A stretch of DNA of 52,822 bases from Pseudodesulfovibrio sp. (GTDB lineage: Bacteria > Desulfobacterota > Desulfovibrionia > Desulfovibrionales > Desulfovibrionaceae), in assembly GCF_028692895.1 (NCBI RefSeq), contig NZ_JAQUWN010000020.1:5491-58312 (forward strand). Direction: 5' to 3'. The notes under the pieces were generated by a model, which saw only the letters and a program-made list of their open reading frames with translations, did no database searches and was not told the DNA's origin. The position numbers and the translations under genes are program-made. Shown piece after piece: positions 9,476-17,803 of the stretch; the first letter of the stretch is position 1, and every line of letters starts with the position of its first letter.

Positions 9476-10524
9476 TCCGCCTGACCGACCTGTACATGGA
9501 CCTGCCCGGCTTCACCCTGGACCATGTCAGCCTGCACGTCCGCCCCGGCGAGTTCTTCGCGCTCATGGGGGCCACCGGCTCGGGCAAGACCCTGGTCCTG
9601 GAGACCGTGGCGGGGCTGACCCGCCTGGACGGCGGCCGGGTGGATATCGGCGGCCGGGACGTCACCGGGCTCCCGCCCGAGCAGCGCAACGTCAGCCTGG
9701 TCTACCAGGACCACGCCCTGTTCCCGCACCTGACCGTGTTGCAAAACGTCATGTACGGCCAACGCTACCACGGCATCCCGGCCGACGAGGGGAAACGGGA
9801 GGCACTCGCCCTGCTCGACCTGCTGGGCCTCGGCTCCCAGGAGAAGCGCCGCCCCGCCCGGCTGAGCGGCGGCGAGAAGCAGCGCGTGGCCCTGGCCCGC
9901 GCCCTGGCCTGCCGTCCGGACGTCATCCTCCTGGACGAGCCCCTCTCCTCCCTGGACCCGCAGTTCCGGGGCGAGCTCCGGCGCACCTTGAAGGAAGCGC
10001 ACGCCAACACCGGGGCCACCTTCCTCATGGTCACCCACGACTTCGTGGACGCCCTGACCCTGGCCGAGCGGGCCGCTGTCATCAAGGGCGGCGTCCTCCA
10101 GCAGGAGGACTCCGTGACCAACATCTTCCGCCGCCCGGCCACGCCCTTCGTGGCAGCCTTCACCGGCATGACCAACATCCTCCCGGCCACCTACGAGGGC
10201 GCGGGCTGCGCCTTTGCCGGATGCCGGTTCGACGGCCTGCCGGACCTGCCGCACTGGGCCAGGGGCTATGCCGCCGTGCGGCCCGAGGACGTCATCGTGG
10301 GCGCGGAATCGGATTTCCCGGCCGACTGGTGCGTGCTGCGAGGGCGCGTGGAGCGGCTGGAGCGCGAGGGGTTCACCTGGACCGCGTCGGTGCTGTGCGC
10401 AGGGGAACCGATCACCGCCACGGTGGACCACCACCTGGTCCTGGGCGGCCGGCTTGCGCCGGGCACGGAGGTCACCCTCGGCTTCGCCAGGGCCCACCTC
10501 CACCACATGCCCGAGACGGCGTAG
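9472..10524 (+). CDS. wtpC: Tungstate/molybdate ABC transporter ATP-binding protein WtpC
   Basis: The 350-aa ATPase carries Walker A GATGSGKT (33-40), the Q-loop VYQDHALFPHLTV, signature LSGGEKQRVALARAL, Walker B VILLDEPLSSLD and the switch histidine in MVTHDF. The last hundred or so residues have the TOBE/MOP-like shape seen in ModC and WtpC, which in relatives binds oxyanion for feedback inhibition. The start overlaps the wtpB stop by 4 bp (ATGA). It completes the importer. The residues of the oxyanion site cannot be verified by eye. Confidence 0.87.
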   Translation: MIRLTDLYMDLPGFTLDHVSLHVRPGEFFALMGATGSGKTLVLETVAGLTRLDGGRVDIGGRDVTGLPPEQRNVSLVYQDHALFPHLTVLQNVMYGQRYHGIPADEGKREALALLDLLGLGSQEKRRPARLSGGEKQRVALARALACRPDVILLDEPLSSLDPQFRGELRRTLKEAHANTGATFLMVTHDFVDALTLAERAAVIKGGVLQQEDSVTNIFRRPATPFVAAFTGMTNILPATYEGAGCAFAGCRFDGLPDLPHWARGYAAVRPEDVIVGAESDFPADWCVLRGRVERLEREGFTWTASVLCAGEPITATVDHHLVLGGRLAPGTEVTLGFARAHLHHMPETA

Positions 10525-10643
10525 CCGCCCCGGGCCTCCCGCCGCCACGCGACGGGCCCGGCCCCGATTCCGGACCGCTGGGACCGCATATTTTCCCTTG
10601 CCAAGCCGCGCGAATGGCGGCAAAAGCCACGGCGGAAACCACC

Positions 10644-11690
10644 ATGCGACAGATCGACTTCAATTCCACAAAATCCCACATCCGGCACGGCGTCAAGACC
10701 GGCCTGGCCTCCGTGCTGGCCTACGTCATCGCCGAATGGCTGCATTTTCCCTTCGCCTACTGGGCCTCCCTGTCGGCGGTCATCGTCATGCAGATGTCCG
10801 TGGCCGACTCCATCCGGATGTGCTGGTACCGGTTCTCGGGAACGGCCGTGGGCGCGGCCATCGCGGCCATCGCCATCCTGGTCTTCCCGGACAACCAGCC
10901 CATGACCCTGGTGGCCCAGTTCCTGTCCATCGCCTTTTGCGCCTACATGACCCGGTACAACGCCCGCTACAAGATGGCGGCCATCACCACCACCATCGTG
11001 TTCCTGGCCAGCCTGGGCGAGCCCGGCAGGCTTATGTACGGGATGGAGCGGGTCCAGGAGATCGCCCTGGGCGTGACCTGCGCCTTCCTGGTCAGCGTCA
11101 CCCTGTGGCCCCAGCGCGCGGGCCAGGCCCTGCGCCTGAGCCTGCAACGCCAGTTCTCGGCCATGGCCGTCATCTACGGGGAACTGATCGAGGGCTTCCT
11201 CAATCTCCAGTCGTCCGTGCCGCCGGACCTGCTCGACCAGGTCGAAAAGGACATGGCCGCCAACCGGGACCTCTACCGGGGCGTCCTCCACCACGAGCGG
11301 CTGATCTACCGCGACGACACCAGCTCCCTCGATTTCCAGATGCACATCCTGGAGAGCTGCATGCCGCACCTGCGCTCCATGCTCCACTCCCTGAACGATC
11401 CCCAGGAAGAACACTACGAGATCATCATGGGGGCGGAGCTGCGCGCGCTGACCTCGGCCCTCCAAAACGCGCTGGAGGCCATCGGCAAGGGCGAGGTCCC
11501 GGACGGAAGCCGGCTCTCCCTGGCCCTGGACGAGGCCAACGGGAAGCTGGAGGCGCTGCGGCGGCAGGGCGTGATGCGGCGGTTCACCCTGCAGATGATG
11601 ATGAAGTTCTTTTCGTTCTACTACTCGCAGCGGTTCATGGCCCAGGTACTGCTGGACCACATGCCGCAGGAGCCCGCCGCCGGGGAGTGA
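10644..11690 (+). CDS. Aromatic acid exporter (ArAE/FUSC-like) family protein
   Basis: The 348-aa protein has an N-terminal block of hydrophobic helices (FAYWASLSAVIVMQMSVADS, VGAAIAAIAILVF, IALGVTCAFLVSVTLWP) and a soluble helical C-terminal half. This is the architecture of short ArAE/FUSC transporters, which export aromatic acids such as p-hydroxybenzoate in characterised members. Conserved signs are the HxxxxG-type first helix (SHIRHGVKTGLASVLAY) and YWASLSAVIVM. ATG at 10644 is preferred for its upstream GGCGGA; an in-frame ATG at 10614 would add ten residues. It follows wtpC by about 120 bp and is probably independent. Substrate unknown. Confidence 0.75.
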   Translation: MRQIDFNSTKSHIRHGVKTGLASVLAYVIAEWLHFPFAYWASLSAVIVMQMSVADSIRMCWYRFSGTAVGAAIAAIAILVFPDNQPMTLVAQFLSIAFCAYMTRYNARYKMAAITTTIVFLASLGEPGRLMYGMERVQEIALGVTCAFLVSVTLWPQRAGQALRLSLQRQFSAMAVIYGELIEGFLNLQSSVPPDLLDQVEKDMAANRDLYRGVLHHERLIYRDDTSSLDFQMHILESCMPHLRSMLHSLNDPQEEHYEIIMGAELRALTSALQNALEAIGKGEVPDGSRLSLALDEANGKLEALRRQGVMRRFTLQMMMKFFSFYYSQRFMAQVLLDHMPQEPAAGE

Positions 11691-11740
11691 AGGCGGCCCG
11701 CCTGGCCCTTTTCCGACGCCCCCTTTGACCACCGCGCCCG

Positions 11741-12679
11741 TCAGCCGCGCGTCTGCATCCGCACGTAGAGCATCAGCCCGAGCATGGTCAGGGCCATGCC
11801 GGTCCAGCCCAGCGGGCCGGGCAGGACGTGGCCGAGCAGGATCGCCTCCCCGGCCAGGGAGAAGACCACCTCCATGGACTGGGTGCAGTCCGCGGCGGCC
11901 AGCTCGGCCGAGGTCCGCGCCCGGTGACGGGCGTGGAGGAAGAGCGAGGTGGCGATGACGCCGGAGCAGGCGGCCACGATGGCGGTCTGCGCCAGTTGCC
12001 CGGCCGGGGGCGGCGGCGGTTGGACGGCGAGGATGAGCACGATCCAGAGCGGCAGCGACCCCAGGGTCAGAAGCAGGACCCGGCAGAAGGCGTCGTCCAT
12101 GGCAGGATGGTCGATGCGCGGGATGAGCCGGTGCTCGCCCTGGCGCGCCTCCCAGACCATCTGGTTGCCCAGGGGATAGGCGAAGGCCGCCACCAGCACG
12201 GGCAGCGCGCCCCGGAGCGTGGTCGCCAGATCGCCCGCCGACGCCTGCTCCACGTTGACCAGCACCACTCCGACGAAGATGACCAGGGTCAGGGCTATGG
12301 CCCTGAGCGGCACCCGCCGCCCGAACCCGAGAAGGACCAGCGGCGCGGCCAGGATGGTCAACTGCCAGGTGGCCGCCACCACCCAGCCGGGCGTGTAGTC
12401 CGAGGCGAAGGTCAGCAGGGCGTAGAACACGCCGAACCCGATGCTCCCGGCCACGGTCCAAAACCAGATGTGGCGGCGGAACAGGCGCAGCGTGTCGGCC
12501 AGGAGCCGTCCCTTGCCCGTGGCCGCCAGCCACAGGAGCAGGAAGGCGAGCATCCAGAAATAGCGCAGACTGGCCGACCACACCCAGTGGCCGCCCGTCA
12601 GGCTCATGGCCCGGTTGAGGACGAAAGTGGAGCTGAAAAACAGGCTGGCGAGAGCGCCGTAGAGGATGATCTTGAACAT
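11741..12679 (-). CDS. EamA/DMT-superfamily multidrug-type efflux transporter
   Basis: The 312-aa protein has about ten hydrophobic helices in two similar halves, the pattern of the drug/metabolite transporter superfamily. It begins MFKIILYGALASLFFSSTFVLNR and ends LGPLGWTGMAL-like TM10 followed by a short charged tail. This subgroup (multidrug resistance efflux transporter family) is named from sequence only; no substrate can be read out. ATG at 12679 fits the first helix; an upstream in-frame start at 12733 would add 18 hydrophilic residues. It is convergent with the ArAE gene and divergent from the 4Fe-4S gene at 12796. Confidence 0.75.
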   Translation of the reverse strand: MFKIILYGALASLFFSSTFVLNRAMSLTGGHWVWSASLRYFWMLAFLLLWLAATGKGRLLADTLRLFRRHIWFWTVAGSIGFGVFYALLTFASDYTPGWVVAATWQLTILAAPLVLLGFGRRVPLRAIALTLVIFVGVVLVNVEQASAGDLATTLRGALPVLVAAFAYPLGNQMVWEARQGEHRLIPRIDHPAMDDAFCRVLLLTLGSLPLWIVLILAVQPPPPPAGQLAQTAIVAACSGVIATSLFLHARHRARTSAELAAADCTQSMEVVFSLAGEAILLGHVLPGPLGWTGMALTMLGLMLYVRMQTRG

Positions 12680-12795
12680 GGCCTTCCCTTGATCGACCCT
12701 CGCGAAATGCCACGGGGTGAATCGAAAGTCCATTGACTTTCCGCCGCCGCCCGGTACATTTTTATGCAGGAGACGAACCGAAACCCGCCACCGCC

Positions 12796-13722
12796 ATGAA
12801 GCTTCCCTTCGTCAAGCAATCCACCGCCGACTATTACCGGGTCTGCCGCGCGCGCGGCATGTCGCTCCTCCAGTTCCTCCACGGCTACGTCTACGGCCGC
12901 TGGTGCTACCACTACATCGGCCTGGCCGGGGACAAGGACCCATGGTGGCGCTGGCTTTTCGCCCCGCTGGTGGTCCTGGTCAACCATGTGACCCCGTTCA
13001 AGTCCACGCCCGAAAACCGGCTGGGCGACCCGGATCAGAAGAAGCCGGTCTGGGGCGACACCTACCACGGCAAACCCCTGCCGCTGTCCGAGGCCGCCAA
13101 GCTGGTCAAGATCGGCCGGGCGGTGAACACCGAGGTCTCCGAGCAGGTCCTGCCCTTCACCCGCGCCCGGGAGATCGTGCTGGCCAACCCGGCCCGCATC
13201 GTGGTCATCGACTGTCCCTGCCGCTCGGGCATGAAGAACCCGTGCCGGCCGCTGGACGTCTGCCTGATCATCGGCGACCCCATCGCCTCGTTCATGCTGG
13301 AGCACCACCCGGACAAGTCGCGCGAGATCGGCCCGGACGAGGCCGTGCGCATCCTGAAGGCGGAGAACGCGCGCGGCCATGTGGCCCACGCCTTCTTCAA
13401 GGACGTCATGCTCGGCCGGTTCTACGCCATCTGCAACTGCTGCTCCTGCTGCTGCGGGGCCATGCGGGCCCAGCGCATGGGCGCGACCATGCTCTGCTCC
13501 TCCGGCTACCTGGCCGTGGTGGACGAGGAAAAGTGCACCTCCTGCGGCGTCTGCGCCCAGAAGTGCCAGTTCAAGGCCATCGGTTTCCGCGACCGGCACG
13601 CCGTGATCCGCGAGAAGCGGTGCATGGGCTGCGGCGTCTGCGTCGAGGCCTGCTCCAAGGACGCCCTCTCCCTGCGCCTGGCCCCGGAGAAGGGCGCCCC
13701 CCTGCGCGTGGACGCGCTCTGA
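12796..13722 (+). CDS. 4Fe-4S ferredoxin-type protein with an extra Cys-rich domain
   Basis: The 308-aa protein has two C-terminal ferredoxin motifs, CTSCGVCAQKCQ and CMGCGVCVEAC, enough for two [4Fe-4S] clusters. The middle carries two further cysteine patches: CPCRSGMKNPC near residue 140, and CNCCSCCCG near 215 with six cysteines in nine residues. These could bind another Fe-S cluster or zinc. A hydrophobic stretch (WWRWLFAPLVVLVNHV, about 55-70) may touch the membrane. Similar proteins occur in anaerobes, but I know of no assigned reaction; electron transfer is an inference. ATG at 12796 is chosen; a TTG at 12733 would add a poor 21-residue extension. It stands alone between divergent and co-directional transporter/protease genes. 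Confidence 0.8.
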   Translation: MKLPFVKQSTADYYRVCRARGMSLLQFLHGYVYGRWCYHYIGLAGDKDPWWRWLFAPLVVLVNHVTPFKSTPENRLGDPDQKKPVWGDTYHGKPLPLSEAAKLVKIGRAVNTEVSEQVLPFTRAREIVLANPARIVVIDCPCRSGMKNPCRPLDVCLIIGDPIASFMLEHHPDKSREIGPDEAVRILKAENARGHVAHAFFKDVMLGRFYAICNCCSCCCGAMRAQRMGATMLCSSGYLAVVDEEKCTSCGVCAQKCQFKAIGFRDRHAVIREKRCMGCGVCVEACSKDALSLRLAPEKGAPLRVDAL

Positions 13723-13795
13723 TCCCGCCCCCGTTCCCGCTCCCTTTCGGCCCCCGGCGGTGGACGGAATCCGCCGCCTCGGGTACCGTGCGCCC

Positions 13796-14695
13796 ATGAC
13801 GCAGACCCAGAACACCCGCTCCGTGGCCATCTTCCTCGGCCTGACCTTCGCCGCCACCTTCGGCCTGGAGGCCGTACTCATCGCGGGCGGCCTGCGCTTC
13901 GACGACCCCGTGCTGCGCACCGGCCCGACACTGTGGCTGCTGGCCGAGATGTGGATTCCCGGCCTGGCCGCCCTGGTCGCGGTCAAATTCGTGGAAAAGC
14001 GGTCCTGGCGCGAGCTGCGCGAGGACCTGTTGCTGCGCTTCGGCTCGGCCGGCCCCTGGGTGCTGATGCTCCCGCTCGCCCCGCTGCTCTTCGCGGCCAT
14101 GTACGGCCTGACCTGGCTCCTGGGCCTGGGCGCGCCGGACCCGACCCTCGCCACCCTGACCACGGCCACCGGCGCGCAGGGCCTGACCTCGGACGACGTC
14201 TTCAAGGTCATGCTGCCCATGTCCGCCCTGGTGGGGCCGCTGGTCAACTTCGGCTTCGGCCTGGGCGAGGAGCTGGGCTGGCGCGGCTTCCTGCTGCCCC
14301 GTCTGCTCCACCTGGGCAAGGGCAGGGCCTACCTGCTCCTGGGCGTGCTCTGGGGGCTGTGGCACGCCCCGCTCATCCTGGCCGGGTTCGACTATCCCGG
14401 CCATCCAGTGGCGGGCGTGGCCATGATGTGCGTGCTGTGCACGGCCTTCGGCGTCTTCCTGGGGGAAATGACGCTCCACTTCCGCTCCGTGCTGCTGGCC
14501 GGGTTCATCCACGGCGCGGTCAACGCCCAGGGCTACGGCATCTGGCCCTGGCTCTTTCCGAGCGTGAACCCGGTCCTGGGCGGCGGCTCGGGCCTGACCG
14601 GCGCGGCCGTCTGGCTGGCGGCCGGACTGACGGCCTGGTGGTGGTGCGAACGCCGGCGCGAGCGGGACCGGGAGACCGCATACTCCGGCCTGTAA
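13796..14695 (+). CDS. CPBP-family intramembrane metalloprotease (Abi/CAAX type)
   Basis: The 299-aa membrane protein has about eight hydrophobic segments and the three CPBP motifs: EELGWRGFLLPRL (motif 1, catalytic Glu-Glu and Arg), WGLWHAPL (motif 2, His) and FIHGAVNA (motif 3, His). These are the metal-binding and catalytic residues of the CAAX prenyl protease 2/bacteriocin-immunity superfamily. In bacteria, members are linked to protein processing or bacteriocin self-immunity, but no bacteriocin gene is nearby. ATG at 13796 begins at the first credible residue; an upstream GTG at 13760 adds twelve residues unlike the family. The gene ends at the bidirectional terminator 14723-14746. Confidence 0.87.
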   Translation: MTQTQNTRSVAIFLGLTFAATFGLEAVLIAGGLRFDDPVLRTGPTLWLLAEMWIPGLAALVAVKFVEKRSWRELREDLLLRFGSAGPWVLMLPLAPLLFAAMYGLTWLLGLGAPDPTLATLTTATGAQGLTSDDVFKVMLPMSALVGPLVNFGFGLGEELGWRGFLLPRLLHLGKGRAYLLLGVLWGLWHAPLILAGFDYPGHPVAGVAMMCVLCTAFGVFLGEMTLHFRSVLLAGFIHGAVNAQGYGIWPWLFPSVNPVLGGGSGLTGAAVWLAAGLTAWWWCERRRERDRETAYSGL

Positions 14696-14722
14696 CGCCG
14701 CGCCCGCCTCCCCTGCATGAGA

Positions 14723-14746
14723 AAAGCCCCCGTCGCCGGGGGCTTT
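14723..14746. terminator. Bidirectional terminator between the CPBP gene and the rubredoxin gene
   Basis: AAAGCCCCCG (14723-14732) pairs perfectly with CGGGGGCTTT (14737-14746) around the loop TCGC. The A/T ends of the stem give short U runs on both strands, fitting its place between two convergent genes. Confidence 0.85.
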
Positions 14747-14765
14747 CCGTTTCGGCCGGTCCGGC

Positions 14766-14921
14766 CTAGATTTTCTCGAAGTATTCCTTTTCCGCGCCGC
14801 ACTTGGGGCAGACCCAGTCGTCGGGCAGGTCCTCGAAGGGCGTTCCCACCGGAATGTTGTTGTCCGGGTCGCCTTCCGCCGGGTCGTACACGTAGCCGCA
14901 GGGGCATTCCCACTTGTCCAT
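14766..14921 (-). CDS. Rubredoxin with a shortened first metal-binding knuckle (C-x-C)
   Basis: The 51-aa protein is rubredoxin from end to end: [12 protein letters not shown], the [15 protein letters not shown] second knuckle and a C-terminal EYFEKI. Rubredoxins hold one iron with two C-x2-C-G knuckles. Here the second is normal (CPKCG), but the first reads WECPCGY, with one residue between the cysteines instead of two. The frame is intact on both sides, so this is not a frameshift. ATG at 14921 has GGAGGAACTCC upstream. Rubredoxins in this group carry electrons to oxygen- and superoxide-reducing enzymes. Whether this variant holds iron tetrahedrally is unknown. Confidence 0.93.
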   Translation of the reverse strand: MDKWECPCGYVYDPAEGDPDNNIPVGTPFEDLPDDWVCPKCGAEKEYFEKI

Positions 14922-14983
14922 GGAGTTCCTCCGTATTGCGAATTTCCGCCAGCCTAGCAAGCCATCGGAAAAAGGAAAAGGGC

Positions 14984-15097
14984 ATACTGTTCAAAAAAAC
15001 GGCGGATGCAAGACGCCCCAAAAAGTTCAACCCCGAAGCGTACTCCCGTGCGTGCGGGCTCGAACTATTCGCAGCAACGCCGCAGATCGCCGCTTCC
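14984..15097. repeat. Dispersed hairpin element, degenerate copy
   Basis: This stretch, in the rubredoxin upstream region, aligns with the element at 24368-24543. Both have an ACTGttcAAAAAaaCGGCG-like left end, AAAAAGTTCAA (15020-15030), the core CGAAGCGTACT (15034-15044), a partly complementary right arm TCGAACTATT (15060-15069), GCAGC, and the right-end word CGCAGATCGCCG (15081-15092). The right terminal repeat has decayed and the spacer before it is shorter. The stem pairs 8 of 10 positions. It may affect rubredoxin or downstream transcription, but nothing shows this directly. Confidence 0.75.
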
Positions 15098-15189
15098 CGG
15101 GAGCCTGCTAAAACCCGCAAGCGGCCGCCCCTTCCCCTGGCCGGGCAAACAAGGTAGGCTCGGGCCAACCCATCCCGCCGGAGGATACC

Positions 15190-15534
15190 ATGCCCAAGAA
15201 AATCTCCCTGGCCCTGCTCCCGGTCCTGCTCCTGGCCCTGCTCCTCGCCGCCGACGCCGTGGCCCGCGAGGGCACCCACCTCCTCTTCGGCACCGTCAGT
15301 TGCGACGGCCAGCCCGTGGTCGGCGCGCAGGTCACGGTCACCGGGCTGTCCAGCTACGCCTCCCGCTCCGTGCTCACGGACAGCCGGGGCATCTACATGG
15401 CGGGAAAACTGCCCACGGACGAATACCTGATCCAGGTCGTGGGCCCGGAACTGGGAGTGTTTCTCCCGGCCAGGAGCAACATTTTCGTGCGCAAGGACCG
15501 CAACGAACTGAATTTCAAGCTGAAACGGCGCTAG
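15190..15534 (+). CDS. Small exported protein with a carboxypeptidase-regulatory-like (CarboxypepD_reg) domain
   Basis: The 114-aa protein has a signal peptide (hydrophobic [19 protein letters not shown], cut about residue 25). The rest is one beta-sandwich of the carboxypeptidase regulatory-domain type: [21 protein letters not shown], then [26 protein letters not shown], the standard G-x-V, P-x-x-G-A-x-V, T-D-x-x-G-x-Y pattern. Such modules are usually part of larger exported or outer-membrane proteins, so a free-standing copy probably has a binding or structural role in the periplasm. ATG at 15190 has CGGAGG upstream. Its stop overlaps the convergent ruvB stop by four bases. Function unknown. 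Confidence 0.8.
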   Translation: MPKKISLALLPVLLLALLLAADAVAREGTHLLFGTVSCDGQPVVGAQVTVTGLSSYASRSVLTDSRGIYMAGKLPTDEYLIQVVGPELGVFLPARSNIFVRKDRNELNFKLKRR

Positions 15535-16517
15535 AGCAGCGGAAGCCGGTCGTCTTCCATCCGAAGCTTGAGGTGCTGGTACGCCTTGGCCGTGGCCACG
15601 CGGCCGCGCGGCGTGCGCTTCAGGAACCCGCACTGGATGAGGTACGGCTCGTAGATGTCCTCGATGGTCCGGACCTCCTCGGCGCAGGCCGCGGCGATGG
15701 TCTTGAGCCCCACCGGCCCGCCGCCGAAGGTCTCCACCACCAGGGAGAGAATCTTGCGGTCCATGTTGTCCAGCCCGTGGCGATCCACGTCGAGCCGCTC
15801 CAGGGAGGACTCGGCGATCTCGCGGGTCACGGTGCCGTCGCCGTGGACCAGGGCGTAGTCGCGCACGCGCCGCAGCAGCCGGTTGGCGATGCGCGGAGTG
15901 CCGCGCGCCCTGCGGCCGATGACCAGGGCCCCCTCGGGCTCCACCCTGACGCCCAGGATGGCCGCCGAGCGCTCCACGATCAGGCCCAGTTCCTCGGGCG
16001 AATAGAATTCGATGCGGAAGATGCAGCCGAACCGGTCGCGCAGGGGCGAGGTCAGCAGCCCGAGCCGCGTGGTGGCCCCCACCAGGGTGAAGGGCTCCAG
16101 GTCGAGCTTCACCGTCCGCGCGCCGGGGCCGGAGCCGATGACCAGGTCTATCTGGAAGTCCTCCATGGCCGGGTACAGGACCTCCTCGACGGTGGCGGGC
16201 ATCCGGTGGATCTCGTCGATGAACAGGATGTCGCCGCGCTCCAGGTTGGTCAGGATGGCGGCCAGGTCGCCGGACCGCTCCATGACCGGGCCGGAGGTGG
16301 ATACCATGTTCACCCCGAGCTCGCTGGCCATGATCCGGGCCAGCGTGGTCTTGCCCAGGCCGGGGTTGCCGTAGAAAAGGGTGTGGTCCAGGGGCCGGGC
16401 CCGCTCGTTGGCCGCGCGGATGAAGACGTCCAGGTTGGCGCGCAAATCGTCCTGGCCGATGAAGTCGGCAAGCCGCCGGGGGCGGACGTTTTCCTCGGGA
16501 AGTGTGCAGTTGCTCAT
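15531..16517 (-). CDS. ruvB: Holliday junction branch migration ATPase RuvB
   Basis: The 328-aa protein has the RuvB layout: N-terminal [18 protein letters not shown], Walker A GNPGLGKT (50-57), Walker [10 protein letters not shown], sensor 1 GATTRLGLL, arginine finger LRDRFG and the C-terminal winged-helix DNA-binding domain ending [16 protein letters not shown]. RuvB hexamers pump DNA through RuvA-bound Holliday junctions. Its start overlaps the ruvA stop by four bases (ATGA), so the two are co-translated. The partner resolvase gene ruvC is not adjacent but lies about 9 kb away (26342-26851). Confidence 0.96.
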   Translation of the reverse strand: MSNCTLPEENVRPRRLADFIGQDDLRANLDVFIRAANERARPLDHTLFYGNPGLGKTTLARIMASELGVNMVSTSGPVMERSGDLAAILTNLERGDILFIDEIHRMPATVEEVLYPAMEDFQIDLVIGSGPGARTVKLDLEPFTLVGATTRLGLLTSPLRDRFGCIFRIEFYSPEELGLIVERSAAILGVRVEPEGALVIGRRARGTPRIANRLLRRVRDYALVHGDGTVTREIAESSLERLDVDRHGLDNMDRKILSLVVETFGGGPVGLKTIAAACAEEVRTIEDIYEPYLIQCGFLKRTPRGRVATAKAYQHLKLRMEDDRLPLL

Positions 16518-17131
16518 GAGCGCATCGCGTTGATTTTCTTGAGCACCGCCCGGATGGCTCCGGCGGCGTCGAGGTCGGGCTCCGCGTCGAAAACGTCGAG
16601 GATCAGGGGCCGGACCTCTTCCTCAGCGTATCCCAGCCCCTTGAGGCCCGCAAGGGCGTCCAGGTACTCGGAATGCGGGCCCTGGGGCGCGTCGGCCGCC
16701 TGGCCCGACGGCATGGCCGCCCCCAGCTTGTTCACCATGTCCTTGAGATGCCAGAGAATCTGCTTGGCCGACTTGGGCCCGATGCCCGGCACGCGGGCGA
16801 GCATGTCCGCATCCTCGCGAAAGACGATCTCGCGCAGGTGGCCAGCGTCGTAGAGCGAGAGGATGGCCAGGGCCTTCTTGGGCCCGAGCTTGTCGATGGA
16901 GATGAGGGTCCGGAACAGGGCCAAATCGTCGCTATCCAAAAAGCCGAACAGGTCGATGGACTTCTCGGCCACCTGGGTGTGGACGTGAAGCGCCACCTCC
17001 CCGCCCTTGCCGGGCAGGCGGGCCAGGACCGAGGTGGGCGCGGACACGGCGTAGCCCACGCCGCCGGGCGTGAGCAGCACGAGCCGCTTGTCGTCGGCCG
17101 AAACGAGCGTGCCTCGCAGGTATTCGATCAT
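16514..17131 (-). CDS. ruvA: Holliday junction DNA helicase subunit RuvA
   Basis: The 205-aa protein begins [13 protein letters not shown], the RuvA OB-fold. It then has the [23 protein letters not shown] and [21 protein letters not shown] helix-hairpin-helix motifs that grip the Holliday junction. The C-terminal domain III ([17 protein letters not shown]) contacts RuvB. Length fits the family. It is first in the ruvAB unit and diverges from the 154-aa gene at 17312, with a 180-bp promoter region between them. Confidence 0.95.
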   Translation of the reverse strand: MIEYLRGTLVSADDKRLVLLTPGGVGYAVSAPTSVLARLPGKGGEVALHVHTQVAEKSIDLFGFLDSDDLALFRTLISIDKLGPKKALAILSLYDAGHLREIVFREDADMLARVPGIGPKSAKQILWHLKDMVNKLGAAMPSGQAADAPQGPHSEYLDALAGLKGLGYAEEEVRPLILDVFDAEPDLDAAGAIRAVLKKINAMRS

Positions 17132-17311
17132 GAGTGCAACGTCCTTTTGCTGGTTCGCCTGTAAGTAGCCTACTTCGCCCGCAATGACAAAAGTTTGTTT
17201 GCGCCCCCGCCCCCCGGTCCGGCCGCCCGGCCTTGCCCCGGCGGGCGCATTGGGCTACACTTTTGCCCGCGCCGCAGCGCGCCGAAATCCCGAACCCGCA
17301 GGAGCCGACCC

Positions 17312-17776
17312 ATGGAGCCCACCGCCATCCGCACCCACATATTCTCCGTCATCATGCAAAAGATCGAGGCCCAGGACGAGGCCAAGCGCCGGGAGGCCCT
17401 GGCCGAATTCATGTCCGTCACCGGCACGGCGGGCAACGCGGGCGAGCGCGTGGCCGAGCTCATCCCGCCGATCATGGGCGAGCTCTACGAAAAGTGGGTG
17501 ACCATGTTCGTGGACCGGCTCATGGAGACCGTGGACGCGAAAAACATCGAGCTGCTCTGCGACGGCGCGGACGAGAACAACGCCGCCCTGGTCCTGGCCT
17601 ACATAATGTTCCTGGAGTCCGCGCGCATGGAAAAACAGATCGACGAGGACCTGCGCGCCCAGGGACTGCGCGCTCCGGGCGACGACATGGGCGACCTGGC
17701 CGCCAACTACCTGCGCGCCCAGATGGCCAAGATCGCCCAGAAGACCAACCAGGACAAGCCCAAGGGCAACGCCTAG
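17312..17776 (+). CDS. Conserved-looking hypothetical protein, largely alpha-helical
   Basis: I do not recognise this 154-aa protein. It is acidic and helical throughout, without signal peptide or transmembrane segment, and has a single cysteine (ELLCDG). It reads as a soluble cytoplasmic protein with a helix-rich core (RVAELIPPIMGELYEKWVTMFV, ALVLAYIMFLES). ATG at 17312 has AGGAG eight bases upstream; an in-frame upstream extension is a Pro/Arg-rich non-protein stretch. The LysE-type exporter starts 27 bp downstream on the same strand, so the two are probably co-transcribed. No function is assigned. Confidence 0.75.
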   Translation: MEPTAIRTHIFSVIMQKIEAQDEAKRREALAEFMSVTGTAGNAGERVAELIPPIMGELYEKWVTMFVDRLMETVDAKNIELLCDGADENNAALVLAYIMFLESARMEKQIDEDLRAQGLRAPGDDMGDLAANYLRAQMAKIAQKTNQDKPKGNA

Positions 17777-17803
17777 CTCCCGGCCGGCCGGGCCGCCGAT
17801 CCC

